From Salinicola salarius (lineage in GTDB: Bacteria; Pseudomonadota; Gammaproteobacteria; Pseudomonadales; Halomonadaceae), in the NCBI RefSeq assembly GCF_003206135.1, contig NZ_PZJT01000012.1, positions 1-64,000 of the forward strand: 64,000 nucleotides of DNA. The letters run 5' to 3'. The translations under genes and the position numbers were made by a program. Shown here piece after piece: positions 31,392-41,407 of this stretch. Numbering within the stretch: position 1 is the stretch's first letter; each line of letters opens with the position of its first letter. The notes under the pieces are model-generated. The model made no database searches and had not been told where the DNA came from. It was given only the letters and a program-made list of their open reading frames with translations.

Positions 31392-31943
31392 TTACGAGCT
31401 CTGATTCAGCAGACGGCTGGTGAAATCTGCCAGATCGTTACAGATCCAGGTGTCGGCAAGCGTGTCGTCCAGCTCGTGCCGAGAGCGTTGCCCTTTGCCG
31501 GTAAGCACCAGTGCCGTCTGGCAACCGCTGGTAATGCCTGCCTGAATGTCACGCAGGCTATCGCCGACCATCCAGCAACCCTCCAGCGTCTGCAAATGCA
31601 ATCGACCCTTTATCCGTTCCAGCAGGCCGGTACGCGGCTTGCGGCAAGCGCAGTCGTCGGATGGGAGGTGGGGGCAGTACTCGATCGCTGCGATCTTCCC
31701 GCCGGCTTGTTCGACCAGCGAGCGTAATCGATCGTGAATTTGCTCGAGCGTCCGGATGTCATAGTAGCCTCTTCCAATGCCGGACTGGTTCGTGGCAATG
31801 GCGACTGTCCAGCCGTTCTGGTGCAGCCGCGCGATCGCTTCAATGGCGCTGGGATAGGGGTGCCATTCCGACAGCGATTTGATGTAGGCATCAGAGTCTC
31901 GATTGATGACGCCATCGCGATCGAGTATGACGAGCTTGACCAT
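31392..31943 (-). CDS. gmhB: D-glycero-beta-D-manno-heptose-1,7-bisphosphate 7-phosphatase
   Basis: Removes the 7-phosphate during ADP-heptose synthesis for the LPS core. The 183 residues carry the HAD motif LDRDGVINRD, the motif II region IATNQSGIGRGYY, a zinc-binding loop with cysteines in EYCPHLPSDDCACRKPRTG, and MVGDSLRDIQAG. The zinc loop is characteristic of GmhB. The ATG at 31943 was chosen over a TTG two codons earlier. The other heptose genes, hldD and hldE, are 5 and 22 kb away. Location near glyQS is common in Pseudomonas-like genomes. Confidence 0.93.
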   Translation of the reverse strand: MVKLVILDRDGVINRDSDAYIKSLSEWHPYPSAIEAIARLHQNGWTVAIATNQSGIGRGYYDIRTLEQIHDRLRSLVEQAGGKIAAIEYCPHLPSDDCACRKPRTGLLERIKGRLHLQTLEGCWMVGDSLRDIQAGITSGCQTALVLTGKGQRSRHELDDTLADTWICNDLADFTSRLLNQSS

Positions 31944-32013
31944 GTGCAATCGTGCTCTGAGAAAAGAGAAGCCGATTATCGGATGTCATGCTGCGAGACG
32001 CAAAAGCCTCTCG

Positions 32014-32029
32014 TGTTTCACGTGAAACA
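32014..32029. promoter_or_regulatory. parS: parS site 4 (perfect)
   Basis: TGTTTCACGTGAAACA, a perfect 16-bp palindrome identical to the classical parS consensus. It lies between gmhB and nadE, 71 bp upstream of the gmhB start. The rest of this 255-bp gap shows nothing else that I can name. Confidence 0.93.
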
Positions 32030-32198
32030 AACATTCTGTGCATTCAGTCATGTAGTGGAGACCAGGCTCGCAAAGGCTGGCTTAGAAGGGAGCGCAAAAG
32101 AGAGCTAGAACGAGAGGTCGATTGGCAGCCAAAGCCAATATCGCTATCCCGGCGACCTCGCTTGGAATGTGGAACCGCCGGGAAATAGCCGAACGCAC

Positions 32199-33017
32199 CT
32201 ATGGCGCGACGGGGAGCGCCCGCTTGTGTGCGGTTCGGTCGAAGGTGCGGATAATCAGATCTGCTGCGTCGCGGCCGACTTCCTTGCCCTCGAGAAAGTC
32301 ATCGATCGTATCGTAGCTTACGCCTAACGCCTCTTCGTCGGTGCGTCCCGGTGAGAGCGACTCGAGATCGGCAGTAGGGATCTTGTTGACCAATGCTTCA
32401 GGACCATCAAGCTCGCTCAGAAGCGCTCTGACCCGGCGCTTGGTGAGTCCTGCCAGTGGGGTGATGTCACAAGCGCCGTCCCCATGTTTGGTGAAGAAGC
32501 CCATGACGGCTTCGGCGCCATGATCTGTTCCTACGACCAAGCCGTTGTGCGTTCCTGCTACGGCGTATTGCGCCATCATCCGCGCTCGCGCCTTGATATT
32601 GCCATGCACGAAGTCGCGTTGGTACTCATTCTGAAAAGCGAGCTTCCCCGTTTCAAGGCTCGCAAGCAAACCATCGGCACAGGGCTTGATATCGACATCG
32701 AGCTGTTGATCGGCGCGAATGTAGTCGATCGCGGCCTGGGCGTCGTCCTCGTCATGCTGATCGCCATAAGGCAGGCGCATCGCATAGAAGGTTGCCTCCC
32801 CGCCACGGTCGCGAAGGCGCTCGGCGGCAAGCTGACATAGCCGGCCAGCGGTGGTCGAATCGACGCCACCGCTGATACCCAGCACCAACGCTCGAGTACC
32901 GGTTTTCTCCAGGTAGCGCACCATGAAATCGATACGGCGTTCGACTTCTCGGCGTGCATCGAATGTCGGCTCGATGCCCAGCGATTCGATGATCTGTTGT
33001 TGGGTCGTTGCAGTCAT
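32199..33017 (-). CDS. nadE: Ammonia-dependent NAD synthetase
   Basis: Converts nicotinic acid adenine dinucleotide to NAD using ammonia and ATP. The 272 residues have the P-loop LGISGGVDSTTAGRL, then ARARMMAQYAVA, and the magnesium-binding region GTDHGAEAVMGFFTKHGDG. There is no glutaminase domain, so it is the short ammonia-using form. The start at 33017 has AGGAG 6 bases upstream. It lies 72 bp after pncC, which also acts in NAD metabolism, so the two may form an operon. Confidence 0.94.
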   Translation of the reverse strand: MTATTQQQIIESLGIEPTFDARREVERRIDFMVRYLEKTGTRALVLGISGGVDSTTAGRLCQLAAERLRDRGGEATFYAMRLPYGDQHDEDDAQAAIDYIRADQQLDVDIKPCADGLLASLETGKLAFQNEYQRDFVHGNIKARARMMAQYAVAGTHNGLVVGTDHGAEAVMGFFTKHGDGACDITPLAGLTKRRVRALLSELDGPEALVNKIPTADLESLSPGRTDEEALGVSYDTIDDFLEGKEVGRDAADLIIRTFDRTAHKRALPVAP

Positions 33018-33089
33018 TGTCTGCTCCTGGGAGTGATGATGAGTGGCGCCATGCAATAGCTTGGCAGGCAGGGCGTCATGGTGCCAATG

Positions 33090-33620
33090 TCACTGGCTAC
33101 CGATAGCCGTTTCGGCACCTTGGCTTTCAGCATGGTAGTGCGTCAGTCGCTCCAGTGAATAGCGCGCGGCGGCGAGTCTAACGTCGTTGCGACCACCGTC
33201 GAAGCGGCGTGTTTCGCAGTAGACGCTGTCGCCTTCACCCGTGCGGAAGGCCCAGGCAAAGCAAACCGTACCCACGGGCGTGCCGTCCTCCGCCGGCTCT
33301 GGCCCTGCGATACCGGTATTGGCGATCGCCACGTTCGCCTGCGTGTAGTCGAGTGCGCCAATCGCCATCTCGCGAGAGAGTGTTTCGCTGGTCATCGAGT
33401 GCTTTTCGAAAATCTCGTCATCGATCTTGAGATAACGCTGTTTGGCCTGCGGCGAATAGACCACAAGGCCGCAGTCCACCAGACTGCCGGACCCCGGAAC
33501 ACTGGCGAATTCCGACAGGATCAGGCCGGCAGTACAGGACTCGGCAGTGGTCAGCACGAGCCCTTCCTTCTGCATGTAATCGATCAGCGAGCTGATCATG
33601 GCATCATTCTGATCGGCCAT
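33090..33620 (-). CDS. pncC: CinA-family nicotinamide-nucleotide amidase
   Basis: Deamidates NMN to nicotinic acid mononucleotide, returning it to NAD synthesis. The 176 residues are the stand-alone CinA C-terminal domain, with TTAESCTAGLILSEFASVPG (catalytic serine in AESCTAG) and NTGIAGPEPAEDGTPVGTV. AGGAGG supports the start at 33620; a longer frame upstream is not expected to be used. Placement next to nadE fits a pyridine-nucleotide recycling pair. In many relatives this gene sits beside recA instead. Confidence 0.9.
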   Translation of the reverse strand: MADQNDAMISSLIDYMQKEGLVLTTAESCTAGLILSEFASVPGSGSLVDCGLVVYSPQAKQRYLKIDDEIFEKHSMTSETLSREMAIGALDYTQANVAIANTGIAGPEPAEDGTPVGTVCFAWAFRTGEGDSVYCETRRFDGGRNDVRLAAARYSLERLTHYHAESQGAETAIGSQ

Positions 33621-33788
33621 GGCGTCCTCCTGAAATTTGAGTCTGAGCTTCGTGGAATTCTGACAATACGCCAATGGCGTGCCGCTGTTATTAACGGAGA
33701 TCAGTGTCTTCGCGGGCATCGAGAACTATTACCCAGCGGAAACGACGACATAGCCTCTGATAGACATGAGGCGATCGAAGCTTTGTGA

Positions 33789-33804
33789 TGTTTCACGTGG
33801 AACA
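33789..33804. promoter_or_regulatory. parS: parS site 5
   Basis: TGTTTCACGTGGAACA, a full 16-mer combining both common half-sites. It lies in the 323-bp gap between pncC and glyS, which otherwise holds only the pncC promoter region and site 6. Confidence 0.9.
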
Positions 33805-33916
33805 TCGATTATCGAGCAGCGAGTCTGAGTTGCAGGGCCGATGCGGTGAGGAATGGGAAGAACAGGAAAGCGGAAAAGGGGAGAGAATAAGAACGCCCGA
33901 CGCTTGGCCGGGCGAA

Positions 33917-33932
33917 TGTTTCACGTGAAACG
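33917..33932. promoter_or_regulatory. parS: parS site 6
   Basis: TGTTTCACGTGAAACG, matching the consensus at 15 of 16 positions. It ends 11 bp beyond the glyS stop codon. Confidence 0.9.
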
Positions 33933-33943
33933 AAAGATTGGCG

Positions 33944-36016
33944 CTACGATTGCAGCTCGGCGATGTCTGCGACCTCCAGGAAGAGCGCCTGCAGGCCAGC
34001 CAACAATGCCAGTCGATTGGCGCGGACGGCGTCATCCTCGACGGCGACCATCACGTCATCGAAGAAATGATCCACCGGTGCGCGTAGCGTGGCCAGGATA
34101 TCGAGGGCCTGCGCGTATTCGGCTTCTCGGAACAGCGGTTCGACCTGGTCGCGGCAGTCGCTGATGGCGTTGGCCAAGGCGATTTCCGCTTCCTCGGCGA
34201 GAAGGTCGCCGTTCACCTCGATACTGCCGTCATGCTGCTGCTTGGACAGGATATTCGACACGCGCTTGTTGGCCGCAGCCAAGGCAACGGCTTCCTCGCG
34301 CTGACCGAAACGGTGCACGGCACGCAGGCGGCGGGCGAAATCCAGCGGACGCGTTACCGGGCGGGTACGTACCGCCAGATAGACGTCGACCGGTAATCCC
34401 TCGTCCTGCGCCCAGGCGCGGAAACGATCGAGCATGTAAGTCAGGACATCGTCGACCAGGCCTTCCGCCTTGGGCAGGTCCCGGTGCTGGGAGGCCGCCA
34501 GTTCCAGCAGCTCGCGCAGATCGAGATCCAGCTCGCCCTTGATCAGGATATTGAGCACGCCGATGGTGGCCCGGCGCAGGGCGAACGGATCTTTGGCGCC
34601 CGTGGGACGCTGGCCGATGCCGAAGATGCCGGTCAGCGTGTCCAGACGATCCGCCAGCGCGATCGACAGTCCGGTGGATGTCCTGGGGATCTCGTCGCCG
34701 GCGAAGCGGGGCAGATACTGCTCATGGATGGCTTCGGCCACGGCTTCCGGTTCACCGTCGTGGCGCGCGTAGTAAGTGCCCATGATCCCCTGCAGTTCGG
34801 GGAACTCGAGCACCATCTCGGTGACCAGGTCGCACTTTGCCAGTTGGGCTGCGCGCGCGGCTGCCTGGGAATCTCCGTCGATCTTGCCGGCAATGAAGCG
34901 GGCGACGACTTCGGTACGGGCGGCCTTGTCGGCGAGCGAACCGAGTTCGCGCTGGAAGACGACATTGGCCAGCGACTCGCGGCGGCTCTCCAGCGTCTGC
35001 TTGCGATCGGTCTCGAAGAAGAAGGCGGCGTCGGCCAGACGCGGGCGAATGACCTTTTCGTTGCCGTAGATGACCTGCTGCGGATCTTCGCTGTCGATGT
35101 TGGCCAGCGTGATGAACTGCGGCTTGAGCTTGCCGCCGGCATCGAGCAGGTGAAAGTATTTCTGGTTGGCCTTCATCGAGGAGATCAGGCACTCCGCCGG
35201 CACTTCGAGGAAGCGTTCATCGAAGCTGCCGGTCAACGCTACCGGCCACTCGACCAGTCCGTTGACTTCTTCCAGCAGGTCTTCGTCGATGACCGCCTGG
35301 GCGTCATGCACTTCCGCCTCGGCCAGTACCTGCTCGCGGATACGTTCGCGACGGCGCTCGAGGTCCACCAGCACGTAGGCATTTTCGAGCGCGGTTTCGT
35401 AGTCGTCCGCATGGGCGAGCTCGATCGGCGTGGGGGCGTGAAAGCGATGGCCCCGGGTCGTGCGGCCGGACTCCAGACCCAGCACGCTGGCCGGGACGAT
35501 CTGGTCGCCATAGAGCAGAACCAGCCAGTGCACGGGGCGTGAAAATTCGATGCGCGAGGCACCCCAGCGCATGTTTTTGGGAACCGGCAGGGCATGAATG
35601 GCGGAATTGACGATCGCCGGTAGCAGCGCCTCGACGGTATCTCCCTGCTGCTGTTCACGATAGCCGAGCCAGGTCCCCTTGTCGGTCTCCAGGTGGATCA
35701 GTTCATCGACCGTCACACCGCAGGAGCGGGCGAAGCCTTCGGCCGCCTTGGTGGGCTGGCCGTCCTTGAAGGCTGCCGCCAGCGCCGGGCCACGCTTCTC
35801 GACCTCACGATCCGGCTGCTTGCCGGCGAGGGCTTCGATACGGACGGCGAGGCGGCGCGGGGAGGCAAGCGCATACGCCTCGCCATGGGGAACTTCGGCA
35901 TCGTCGAGACCCTTGACGATGCCGTCGCGCAGAGCAAAGGCGAGTTTGGCGAGTGCGCCCGGCGGCAGCTCTTCGACGCCCAGTTCGATCAGTAGGGTGT
36001 TGACTGCCATGCTCAT
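33944..36016 (-). CDS. glyS: Glycyl-tRNA synthetase beta subunit
   Basis: Half of the bacterial alpha2beta2 glycyl-tRNA synthetase, which charges tRNA-Gly. The 690 residues match the normal beta-subunit length. The N-terminus [15 protein letters not shown] and the block [18 protein letters not shown] are typical, and the C-terminal anticodon-binding region ends FDDVMVMVEDxxxR-like (here [20 protein letters not shown]). Its ATG overlaps the glyQ stop codon, so the subunits are translationally coupled. Confidence 0.97.
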   Translation of the reverse strand: MSMAVNTLLIELGVEELPPGALAKLAFALRDGIVKGLDDAEVPHGEAYALASPRRLAVRIEALAGKQPDREVEKRGPALAAAFKDGQPTKAAEGFARSCGVTVDELIHLETDKGTWLGYREQQQGDTVEALLPAIVNSAIHALPVPKNMRWGASRIEFSRPVHWLVLLYGDQIVPASVLGLESGRTTRGHRFHAPTPIELAHADDYETALENAYVLVDLERRRERIREQVLAEAEVHDAQAVIDEDLLEEVNGLVEWPVALTGSFDERFLEVPAECLISSMKANQKYFHLLDAGGKLKPQFITLANIDSEDPQQVIYGNEKVIRPRLADAAFFFETDRKQTLESRRESLANVVFQRELGSLADKAARTEVVARFIAGKIDGDSQAAARAAQLAKCDLVTEMVLEFPELQGIMGTYYARHDGEPEAVAEAIHEQYLPRFAGDEIPRTSTGLSIALADRLDTLTGIFGIGQRPTGAKDPFALRRATIGVLNILIKGELDLDLRELLELAASQHRDLPKAEGLVDDVLTYMLDRFRAWAQDEGLPVDVYLAVRTRPVTRPLDFARRLRAVHRFGQREEAVALAAANKRVSNILSKQQHDGSIEVNGDLLAEEAEIALANAISDCRDQVEPLFREAEYAQALDILATLRAPVDHFFDDVMVAVEDDAVRANRLALLAGLQALFLEVADIAELQS

Positions 36017-36975
36017 GCGTCTCCCTGAGTGGTTTCTGACGGTTCCTGCAGCAGCTCGCGGCGCAGGGCTTCCGGCGCCATCGGGAAGCCTGCAGCCTCC
36101 CGTGACGCGTAGTAGGCGTGGGCAACCTCGCGGGCCAGCGTACGCACTCTCAAGATGTAGCGCTGACGCTCGGTAACCGAGATGGCGTGGCGCGCATCCA
36201 GCAGGTTGAAGGTGTGCGAGGCCTTGAGCACCTGCTCATAGGCCGGCAGCGGCAGATTGGCCTCGAGCAGCTTGTTGCATTCGGTCTCGCAATGGTCGAA
36301 TGCCTCGAACAGATAGGGAACATCGGCATGTTCGAAGTTGTAGGCCGACTGCTCGCGCTCGTTCTGCAGGTAGACGTCACCGTAAGTGACGCGGGTCCCG
36401 TCGGGAGCGATCGTCCATACCAGGTCGTAGACGCTGTCGACGTCCTGCAGATACATGGCGATACGTTCGAGACCGTAGGTCAGCTCGCCGGACACCGGGT
36501 AACACTCGATCCCGCCGGCCTGCTGGAAATAGGTGAACTGGGTGACTTCCATGCCGTTGAGCCAGACTTCCCAGCCGAGCCCCCAGGCGCCGAGCGTGGG
36601 CGATTCCCAGTTGTCCTCGACGAAGCGGATATCGTGGACTCGCGGGTCGATACCCAGACGCTCCAGCGAGCCGAGGTAGAGATCCTGCAGATCCTTCGGC
36701 GAGGGCTTCAGCACCACCTGGAACTGATAGTAGTGCTGCAGGCGGTTGGGGTTTTTCCCGTAGCGGCCATCGGTGGGTCGGCGCGACGGCTGGACATAGG
36801 CGGCGTTCCAGCTCTCCGGGCCGATCGAGCGCAGGAAGGTGGCCGGATGAAAGGTGCCGGCACCCACTTCCATGTCGAGTGGCTGCAGCACGACACAGCC
36901 CTTTTCCGCCCAGTATTGCTGAAGGGCCAGTATCAGCCCCTGAAAGGTTTTCGCATCTGCCGTCGAGTCTGTCAT
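36013..36975 (-). CDS. glyQ: Glycyl-tRNA synthetase alpha subunit
   Basis: The catalytic class-II subunit that activates glycine. It has 320 residues from the start at 36975, giving [19 protein letters not shown], close to the E. coli start; another ATG at 36996 and a TTG at 37014 are in frame, and none has a strong ribosome site. The conserved blocks [18 protein letters not shown] and [20 protein letters not shown] are present. It is divergent from hldD across 163 bp, which must contain both promoters. Confidence 0.96.
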   Translation of the reverse strand: MTDSTADAKTFQGLILALQQYWAEKGCVVLQPLDMEVGAGTFHPATFLRSIGPESWNAAYVQPSRRPTDGRYGKNPNRLQHYYQFQVVLKPSPKDLQDLYLGSLERLGIDPRVHDIRFVEDNWESPTLGAWGLGWEVWLNGMEVTQFTYFQQAGGIECYPVSGELTYGLERIAMYLQDVDSVYDLVWTIAPDGTRVTYGDVYLQNEREQSAYNFEHADVPYLFEAFDHCETECNKLLEANLPLPAYEQVLKASHTFNLLDARHAISVTERQRYILRVRTLAREVAHAYYASREAAGFPMAPEALRRELLQEPSETTQGDA

Positions 36976-37138
36976 TGACTGCGCACCGTTGCCCATGAAT
37001 TCGTGAGCCGCCAAGTATACAATTAGCGCTCAATCGGTTATAGGCACCGCTGCCAATCGGCGTCGAGCGGGTTCGCGACGGTTTTCGCAGCGGCGGCGGC
37101 TGCATTCGACGACCGAGTCGAGACAAGAGGAAAGCGAC

Positions 37139-38122
37139 ATGATCGTAGTCACCGGCGGGGCCGGCTTCATCGGGGCCAATCTGGTCAAGGCACTCAACGC
37201 GCGCGGCCACCAGGACGTCATGGTGGTCGACGATCTCAGCGACGGCACCAAGTTCGTCAATCTGGCGGACTGCACGCTGGGCGATTATCTCGACAAGGAC
37301 GATTTCCTGGCGAGAGTGAAGGCTGAACTGTGTGGTGAGATACGAGGCGAGATCGGCGGTCTGCCGCCGATCGAGGCGATCTTCCACGAAGGAGCCTGTT
37401 CGGATACCACCGAATGGGACGGCCGCTTCATGCTGGAGAACAACTTCGAGTACTCCAAGGTGCTGCTCGAGTATTGCCAGGCCAAGCGCATTCCGTTTCT
37501 CTACGCCTCTTCCGCCGCCACCTACGGGGGCAGCGAAGTGTTCGTCGAGGACCCGGCTCACGAGAAACCGCTCAATGTCTACGGCTACTCCAAGCTGCTG
37601 TTCGATCAGTACGTCCGCGCGCGCTGGGACGATTTCGACTCGCAGGTCGTGGGCTTTCGCTACTTCAATGTCTATGGCCCGCGCGAGCAGCACAAGGGCA
37701 AGATGGCCAGTGTCGCCTACCACCACCACACGCAGGTCCAGCGCGGGGAGAATCCCAAGCTGTTCGGCGCCTGGGACGGATTTGATGCCGGAATGCAGAG
37801 CCGTGACTTCGTCTATGTGGGCGACGTGGTCGACGTCAACCTGTGGTTCCTGGATAACCCCGAGATTTCCGGCATCTTCAATCTGGGCACCGGACGCGCC
37901 GAGCCGTTCAAGGCGATCGCCGAAACCGCCATCGATTTCTATTCGCGCAACCAGGGGGTCAAGAGCGAGATCGAGTACATCGATTTTCCCGACGAACTCA
38001 AGGGGCGCTACCAGAGCTATACCCGTGCCGATATCGGCCGGTTGCGCGACGCCGGCTATACCGCCGAGTTCAAGACGGTGCGCGAGGGCGTTTCCGCCTA
38101 TCTGGAATGGCTGAATGGCTGA
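37139..38122 (+). CDS. hldD: ADP-L-glycero-D-manno-heptose 6-epimerase
   Basis: Makes ADP-L,D-heptose, the heptose donor for the LPS inner core. The 327 residues begin with the NADP-binding Rossmann motif [16 protein letters not shown]. The catalytic tyrosine and lysine are in [13 protein letters not shown] and the region [17 protein letters not shown] is present as [23 protein letters not shown] precedes the ATG. The last 8 bases overlap waaF, so the two genes form the start of a core-biosynthesis operon. Confidence 0.96.
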   Translation: MIVVTGGAGFIGANLVKALNARGHQDVMVVDDLSDGTKFVNLADCTLGDYLDKDDFLARVKAELCGEIRGEIGGLPPIEAIFHEGACSDTTEWDGRFMLENNFEYSKVLLEYCQAKRIPFLYASSAATYGGSEVFVEDPAHEKPLNVYGYSKLLFDQYVRARWDDFDSQVVGFRYFNVYGPREQHKGKMASVAYHHHTQVQRGENPKLFGAWDGFDAGMQSRDFVYVGDVVDVNLWFLDNPEISGIFNLGTGRAEPFKAIAETAIDFYSRNQGVKSEIEYIDFPDELKGRYQSYTRADIGRLRDAGYTAEFKTVREGVSAYLEWLNG

Positions 38123-39167
38123 TACCGCGGCGGTCAATGCCAAAGCCGGGCCGCGTCTCCTCGTCGTTGGCCCCTCCTGGGTCGGCGACATGGTCATGGC
38201 GCAGAGTCTGTTCATCACACTCAAGCAACGCCACCCGGACGCGACGATTGGTGTGCTGGCGCCGGGCTGGTCGCTGCCGATCCTCGAGCGCATGCCGGAA
38301 GTCGACGAAGCCATTGCGCTGGACGTGAAACATGGCGAGTTCGGCTGGAAGACCCGGCGTGAGATCGCAAGCTCCCTGAAGGGACGTTTCGATCATGCCA
38401 TCGTGCTGCCGCGTTCGCTGAAGTCGGCGCTGGTGCCGTTTCTGGCCGGCATCCCGCGCCGGACGGGGTTCACCGGCGAACAGCGCTACCTGTTGCTCAA
38501 CGACCGCCGCAAACTCGACAAGGCGGTCCTGAATCAGACCGTCAAGCGCTTCGTCGCACTGGGGCTCGATGCCAAGGAAGCCGTACGCGGCAACTTCGCC
38601 CTTCCCCATCCAAGGCTCAGCGTCGACTCTCGGCATCAGGACGAGCTGCGGGAGTCGCTCGGTCTGGGAGAGCGTCCCGCCATCGGCATGATGCCGGGGG
38701 CCGAATATGGGCCGGCCAAACAGTGGCCGCTCGAACATTTCCGCGAACTCGCCGAATCCCTGATCGGCAGGGGATATTCGGTCTGGGTCATGGGCGGGCC
38801 AAAGGACGCCGAGGCCGGTGCGGTCATTACCGAGCGTCTCGAGCACGCTCACAATCTGTGCGGCAAGACCCGGCTGGCGGATGCCGTCGATCTGCTCGCT
38901 GCCTGTAAGCAAGTGGTCACTAACGACTCGGGGCTGATGCACGTGGCTGCAGCCGTCGGCACGCGTATCCAGGCGCTCTACGGCTCGTCGTCGCCGATCT
39001 ATACACCACCGTTGACCGACAACGCCTATATTCATTATCTAGGTCTTTCCTGCTCACCCTGTTTCGAGCGCACTTGCCCGCTGGGGCACCGCAACTGTCT
39101 TAAGCAGATGGTGCCCGATAGAATCGAACAAGCGATTCAGGGATCACCGATAGACGGCTGCCGGTGA
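38115..39167 (+). CDS. waaF: ADP-heptose:LPS heptosyltransferase II
   Basis: A GT9 enzyme of 350 residues that adds the second heptose to the inner core at the cytoplasmic face of the inner membrane. The N-terminal [15 protein letters not shown] is the WaaF signature. The acceptor and donor regions include [17 protein letters not shown] and [15 protein letters not shown], followed by [13 protein letters not shown]. The start overlaps the end of hldD. A cysteine-rich block near the C-terminus ([17 protein letters not shown]) is usual for this family. Confidence 0.95.
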   Translation: MADTAAVNAKAGPRLLVVGPSWVGDMVMAQSLFITLKQRHPDATIGVLAPGWSLPILERMPEVDEAIALDVKHGEFGWKTRREIASSLKGRFDHAIVLPRSLKSALVPFLAGIPRRTGFTGEQRYLLLNDRRKLDKAVLNQTVKRFVALGLDAKEAVRGNFALPHPRLSVDSRHQDELRESLGLGERPAIGMMPGAEYGPAKQWPLEHFRELAESLIGRGYSVWVMGGPKDAEAGAVITERLEHAHNLCGKTRLADAVDLLAACKQVVTNDSGLMHVAAAVGTRIQALYGSSSPIYTPPLTDNAYIHYLGLSCSPCFERTCPLGHRNCLKQMVPDRIEQAIQGSPIDGCR

Positions 39168-39200
39168 GGCCGGCCATTGCCATAATCATCGAGAGCGACC

Positions 39201-40109
39201 ATGGTGCTACTGACTGCCAAACGAAAGCGCAAGTTGCGCTCGGCGCTTCGTTTCCTGCACTACCGCATGAAGAACGTATGGTCCTCCCGGCAGGTCCCTT
39301 CGAGTGGCGAGCGACTCATCATCTCGCTGACCACCCATCCGCCCCGTATACGCCAGGTCTTTGCCACGCTGGAATCTCTCTGCGAGCAGGATATCGAAGC
39401 ATTCGATGTCCATCTCTATCTTTCGCGGCGCGACAAGGAAGCCGTCGGTGACCTGCCAAGGTCACTTCAGCGCCTGACGCGACGTGGTGTGAAGATCGTC
39501 GTGACTGACATCGACTTGCGTTCCTACGACAAGTTGGTGCATGCGCTGGAAGCATATCCGCAAGCGACGATCATCACTGCCGACGATGACATGCTGTATC
39601 CCTCGGATTGGGCAAGGCGCCTGGTAGATGGCGCAAATCGGTTTCCCGGCTGTATCGTCTGCCACCGTGGCCATATGCTCTGTGAGAGCTCGCCGGGCTC
39701 GGGTGAAATTTCCTATAAAGAGGTCAGGACCCGTCAGGATCCGGGCGCCATGCAACCCAACTTCGCACTGATGCCGACTGGTAGTGGTGGGGTGCTGTAT
39801 CCGCCAGGAGTACTGGACCCTATGGTTTTCGACGTCGAAGCCTTTCAGGCCCTGGCACCCAATGCCGATGATATCTGGTTCAAGATGGCTTCTCTCAAGG
39901 CGGGAACGCGCTGCGTGCGGGTCAATTCACGCAATGTCGACTTCCTGTCCACGCCAGCATCCGGGGAGTCGGCCTTGCATGAAGACAACGTCAAACGCGG
40001 TGGAAACGACAGGCAGTTTGCCAATTGCCTTGCTCGCTACCCGGAGCTCAAGTCGCTGATCTTCGAGTCTCGCGACGATCTATCGGGCGATGACCCGCTA
40101 CATACATAG
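39201..40109 (+). CDS. Putative GT-A-type glycosyltransferase of the LPS island
   Basis: A 302-residue protein of a group often annotated only as glycosyltransferase in LPS and capsule clusters. The opening LIISLTTHPPRIRQVFATLE and the acidic DDDMLYPSDW at about 128-137 fit a GT-A fold with a metal-binding DxD site. A conserved DDIWFKMASLKAG lies later. The N-terminal 35 residues are very basic, which may favour membrane association. It is 33 bp after waaF and 12 bp before the next transferase, in one operon. The transferred sugar is unknown. Confidence 0.7.
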   Translation: MVLLTAKRKRKLRSALRFLHYRMKNVWSSRQVPSSGERLIISLTTHPPRIRQVFATLESLCEQDIEAFDVHLYLSRRDKEAVGDLPRSLQRLTRRGVKIVVTDIDLRSYDKLVHALEAYPQATIITADDDMLYPSDWARRLVDGANRFPGCIVCHRGHMLCESSPGSGEISYKEVRTRQDPGAMQPNFALMPTGSGGVLYPPGVLDPMVFDVEAFQALAPNADDIWFKMASLKAGTRCVRVNSRNVDFLSTPASGESALHEDNVKRGGNDRQFANCLARYPELKSLIFESRDDLSGDDPLHT

Positions 40110-40121
40110 AACGGTGAATAC

Positions 40122-41267
40122 ATGTCCCAACGAGTCCTGCTGGTCGTCCGCAAACTGAGTATCGGCGGCATCGAGCGTGTCACCGTCAACCTGGCCAACG
40201 TGCTGGCGAGAGAGGGTCACGACGTCCATGTGCTGGTGCTCAAAGGCGGCTACGAACTGGCACCGGACCCTGCGGTGACGGTCCATCGGATGGATTTCGA
40301 CAAGGCCTTTCGCAAGACGGGGCTGGGACTCGTGTACGACCTTTTCACGCGGGCATTGTTGAAACCGCTTCTGCCGGGTTCGGGATTCCTGTGGCGGGGC
40401 TGGTATGGCGGTTCCTACCTCGAGCGCTTCGTGGTCAGGCTCGAAAGGGAACATGGCCCGATCGACCGTGTCATCATGCGTGGACAAGGCGCTTTCGAGA
40501 CGGTCTGGTCCTGGCGGGACCCGCGTCTATGGCAGGTAACCGTTTCCTGGCCTGGCGATTATGGCAGCCGGCTCAAGGGGATATATCTGCGCAAGCTATA
40601 CGAGGGCAAGCAGGTAATCTGCAATACGCCCAACGTACGCGAGCAGCTCGAGCGTCAGCTAGGACACTATGATATCCGGCCCAAACGCTGGGCCACCATC
40701 ATGAACCCCTGCGACATCGAGGCCATCCGCCGCCAGGCCGACGAGCCTGTCGAGCTGCCCGCCAGGCCCTTTATCGTCCATGTCTCTCGACTGTCCGACG
40801 TCAAACGTCAGGAGTGGCTGATTCGTGCCTATCTGAAGGCCGATATCGATGAAGATCTGGTCATTGTCGGCGACGGCCCCAAGCGTGAAAGTCTCGAAAA
40901 ACTGGTCGGCGAGCTCGGCGCTCGCGAGCGCATCCATTTCGTCGGCAGTCGACCCAATCCTTACCCCTGGATGAAACACGCTCGACTTTTCGTATTGAGC
41001 TCGCGCAGTGAAGCGTTCGGTATCGTGCTGGCAGAGAGCATGATCTGCGGCACGCCATGTGTCGCCGTGGATTGCCCGGGTGGCGTGCGCAACGTGTTGA
41101 TCCATGATCAGGCCCGATTGATCGCGGAAAATTCTATAGAAGGACTGGCCGTGAAGATTCGTGAAGGGATGAAGAATCCGCCATCGATCGAGGCGGATCC
41201 CGAGCTGATTGAGCGTTTCCGTGATACCCGCATCATGCAGCAATTCCTCGACTTGCCAACGACCTAG
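40122..41267 (+). CDS. GT4-family glycosyltransferase
   Basis: A GT-B fold transferase of 381 residues, probably acting on the LPS core. The N-terminal glycine loop is KLSIGGIERVTVNLANVL. The C-terminal nucleotide-sugar site has VSRLSDVKRQEWLI, VIVGDGPKRESLE and the retaining-enzyme motif SEAFGIVLAESMICGTPCVA. It is the last gene clearly in the hldD operon. The next gene starts 140 bp on, beyond an inverted repeat. Donor and acceptor are not known. Confidence 0.85.
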   Translation: MSQRVLLVVRKLSIGGIERVTVNLANVLAREGHDVHVLVLKGGYELAPDPAVTVHRMDFDKAFRKTGLGLVYDLFTRALLKPLLPGSGFLWRGWYGGSYLERFVVRLEREHGPIDRVIMRGQGAFETVWSWRDPRLWQVTVSWPGDYGSRLKGIYLRKLYEGKQVICNTPNVREQLERQLGHYDIRPKRWATIMNPCDIEAIRRQADEPVELPARPFIVHVSRLSDVKRQEWLIRAYLKADIDEDLVIVGDGPKRESLEKLVGELGARERIHFVGSRPNPYPWMKHARLFVLSSRSEAFGIVLAESMICGTPCVAVDCPGGVRNVLIHDQARLIAENSIEGLAVKIREGMKNPPSIEADPELIERFRDTRIMQQFLDLPTT

Positions 41268-41315
41268 ACGGAGCCATGTCGACACGAAGAGCCGGATACG
41301 GGATTTACAGCTAAT

Positions 41316-41350
41316 TGTATAGCATGCTTATTAACGTGGTATGCTATACA
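41316..41350. repeat. 10-bp perfect inverted repeat before the ParB-like gene
   Basis: Arms 41316-41325 (tgtatagcat) and 41341-41350 (atgctataca) are perfect complements around a 15-base AT-rich spacer. No T run follows. It may be an operator or part of the promoter for the gene at 41408, or a weak transcription end for the operon before it. Its local base composition is clearly AT-richer than the flanking genes. Confidence 0.5.
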
Positions 41351-41407
41351 GAAGAAGAACAGCGTTTGATAATTCCGCTTTTTCTGTACTCGAACGTGTA
41401 GGCTTTC

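Noticed and set aside
36377..38314. A 645-codon minus-strand frame across glyQ and hldD
   Set aside because: It crosses two conserved genes and their divergent promoter region, with no domain.
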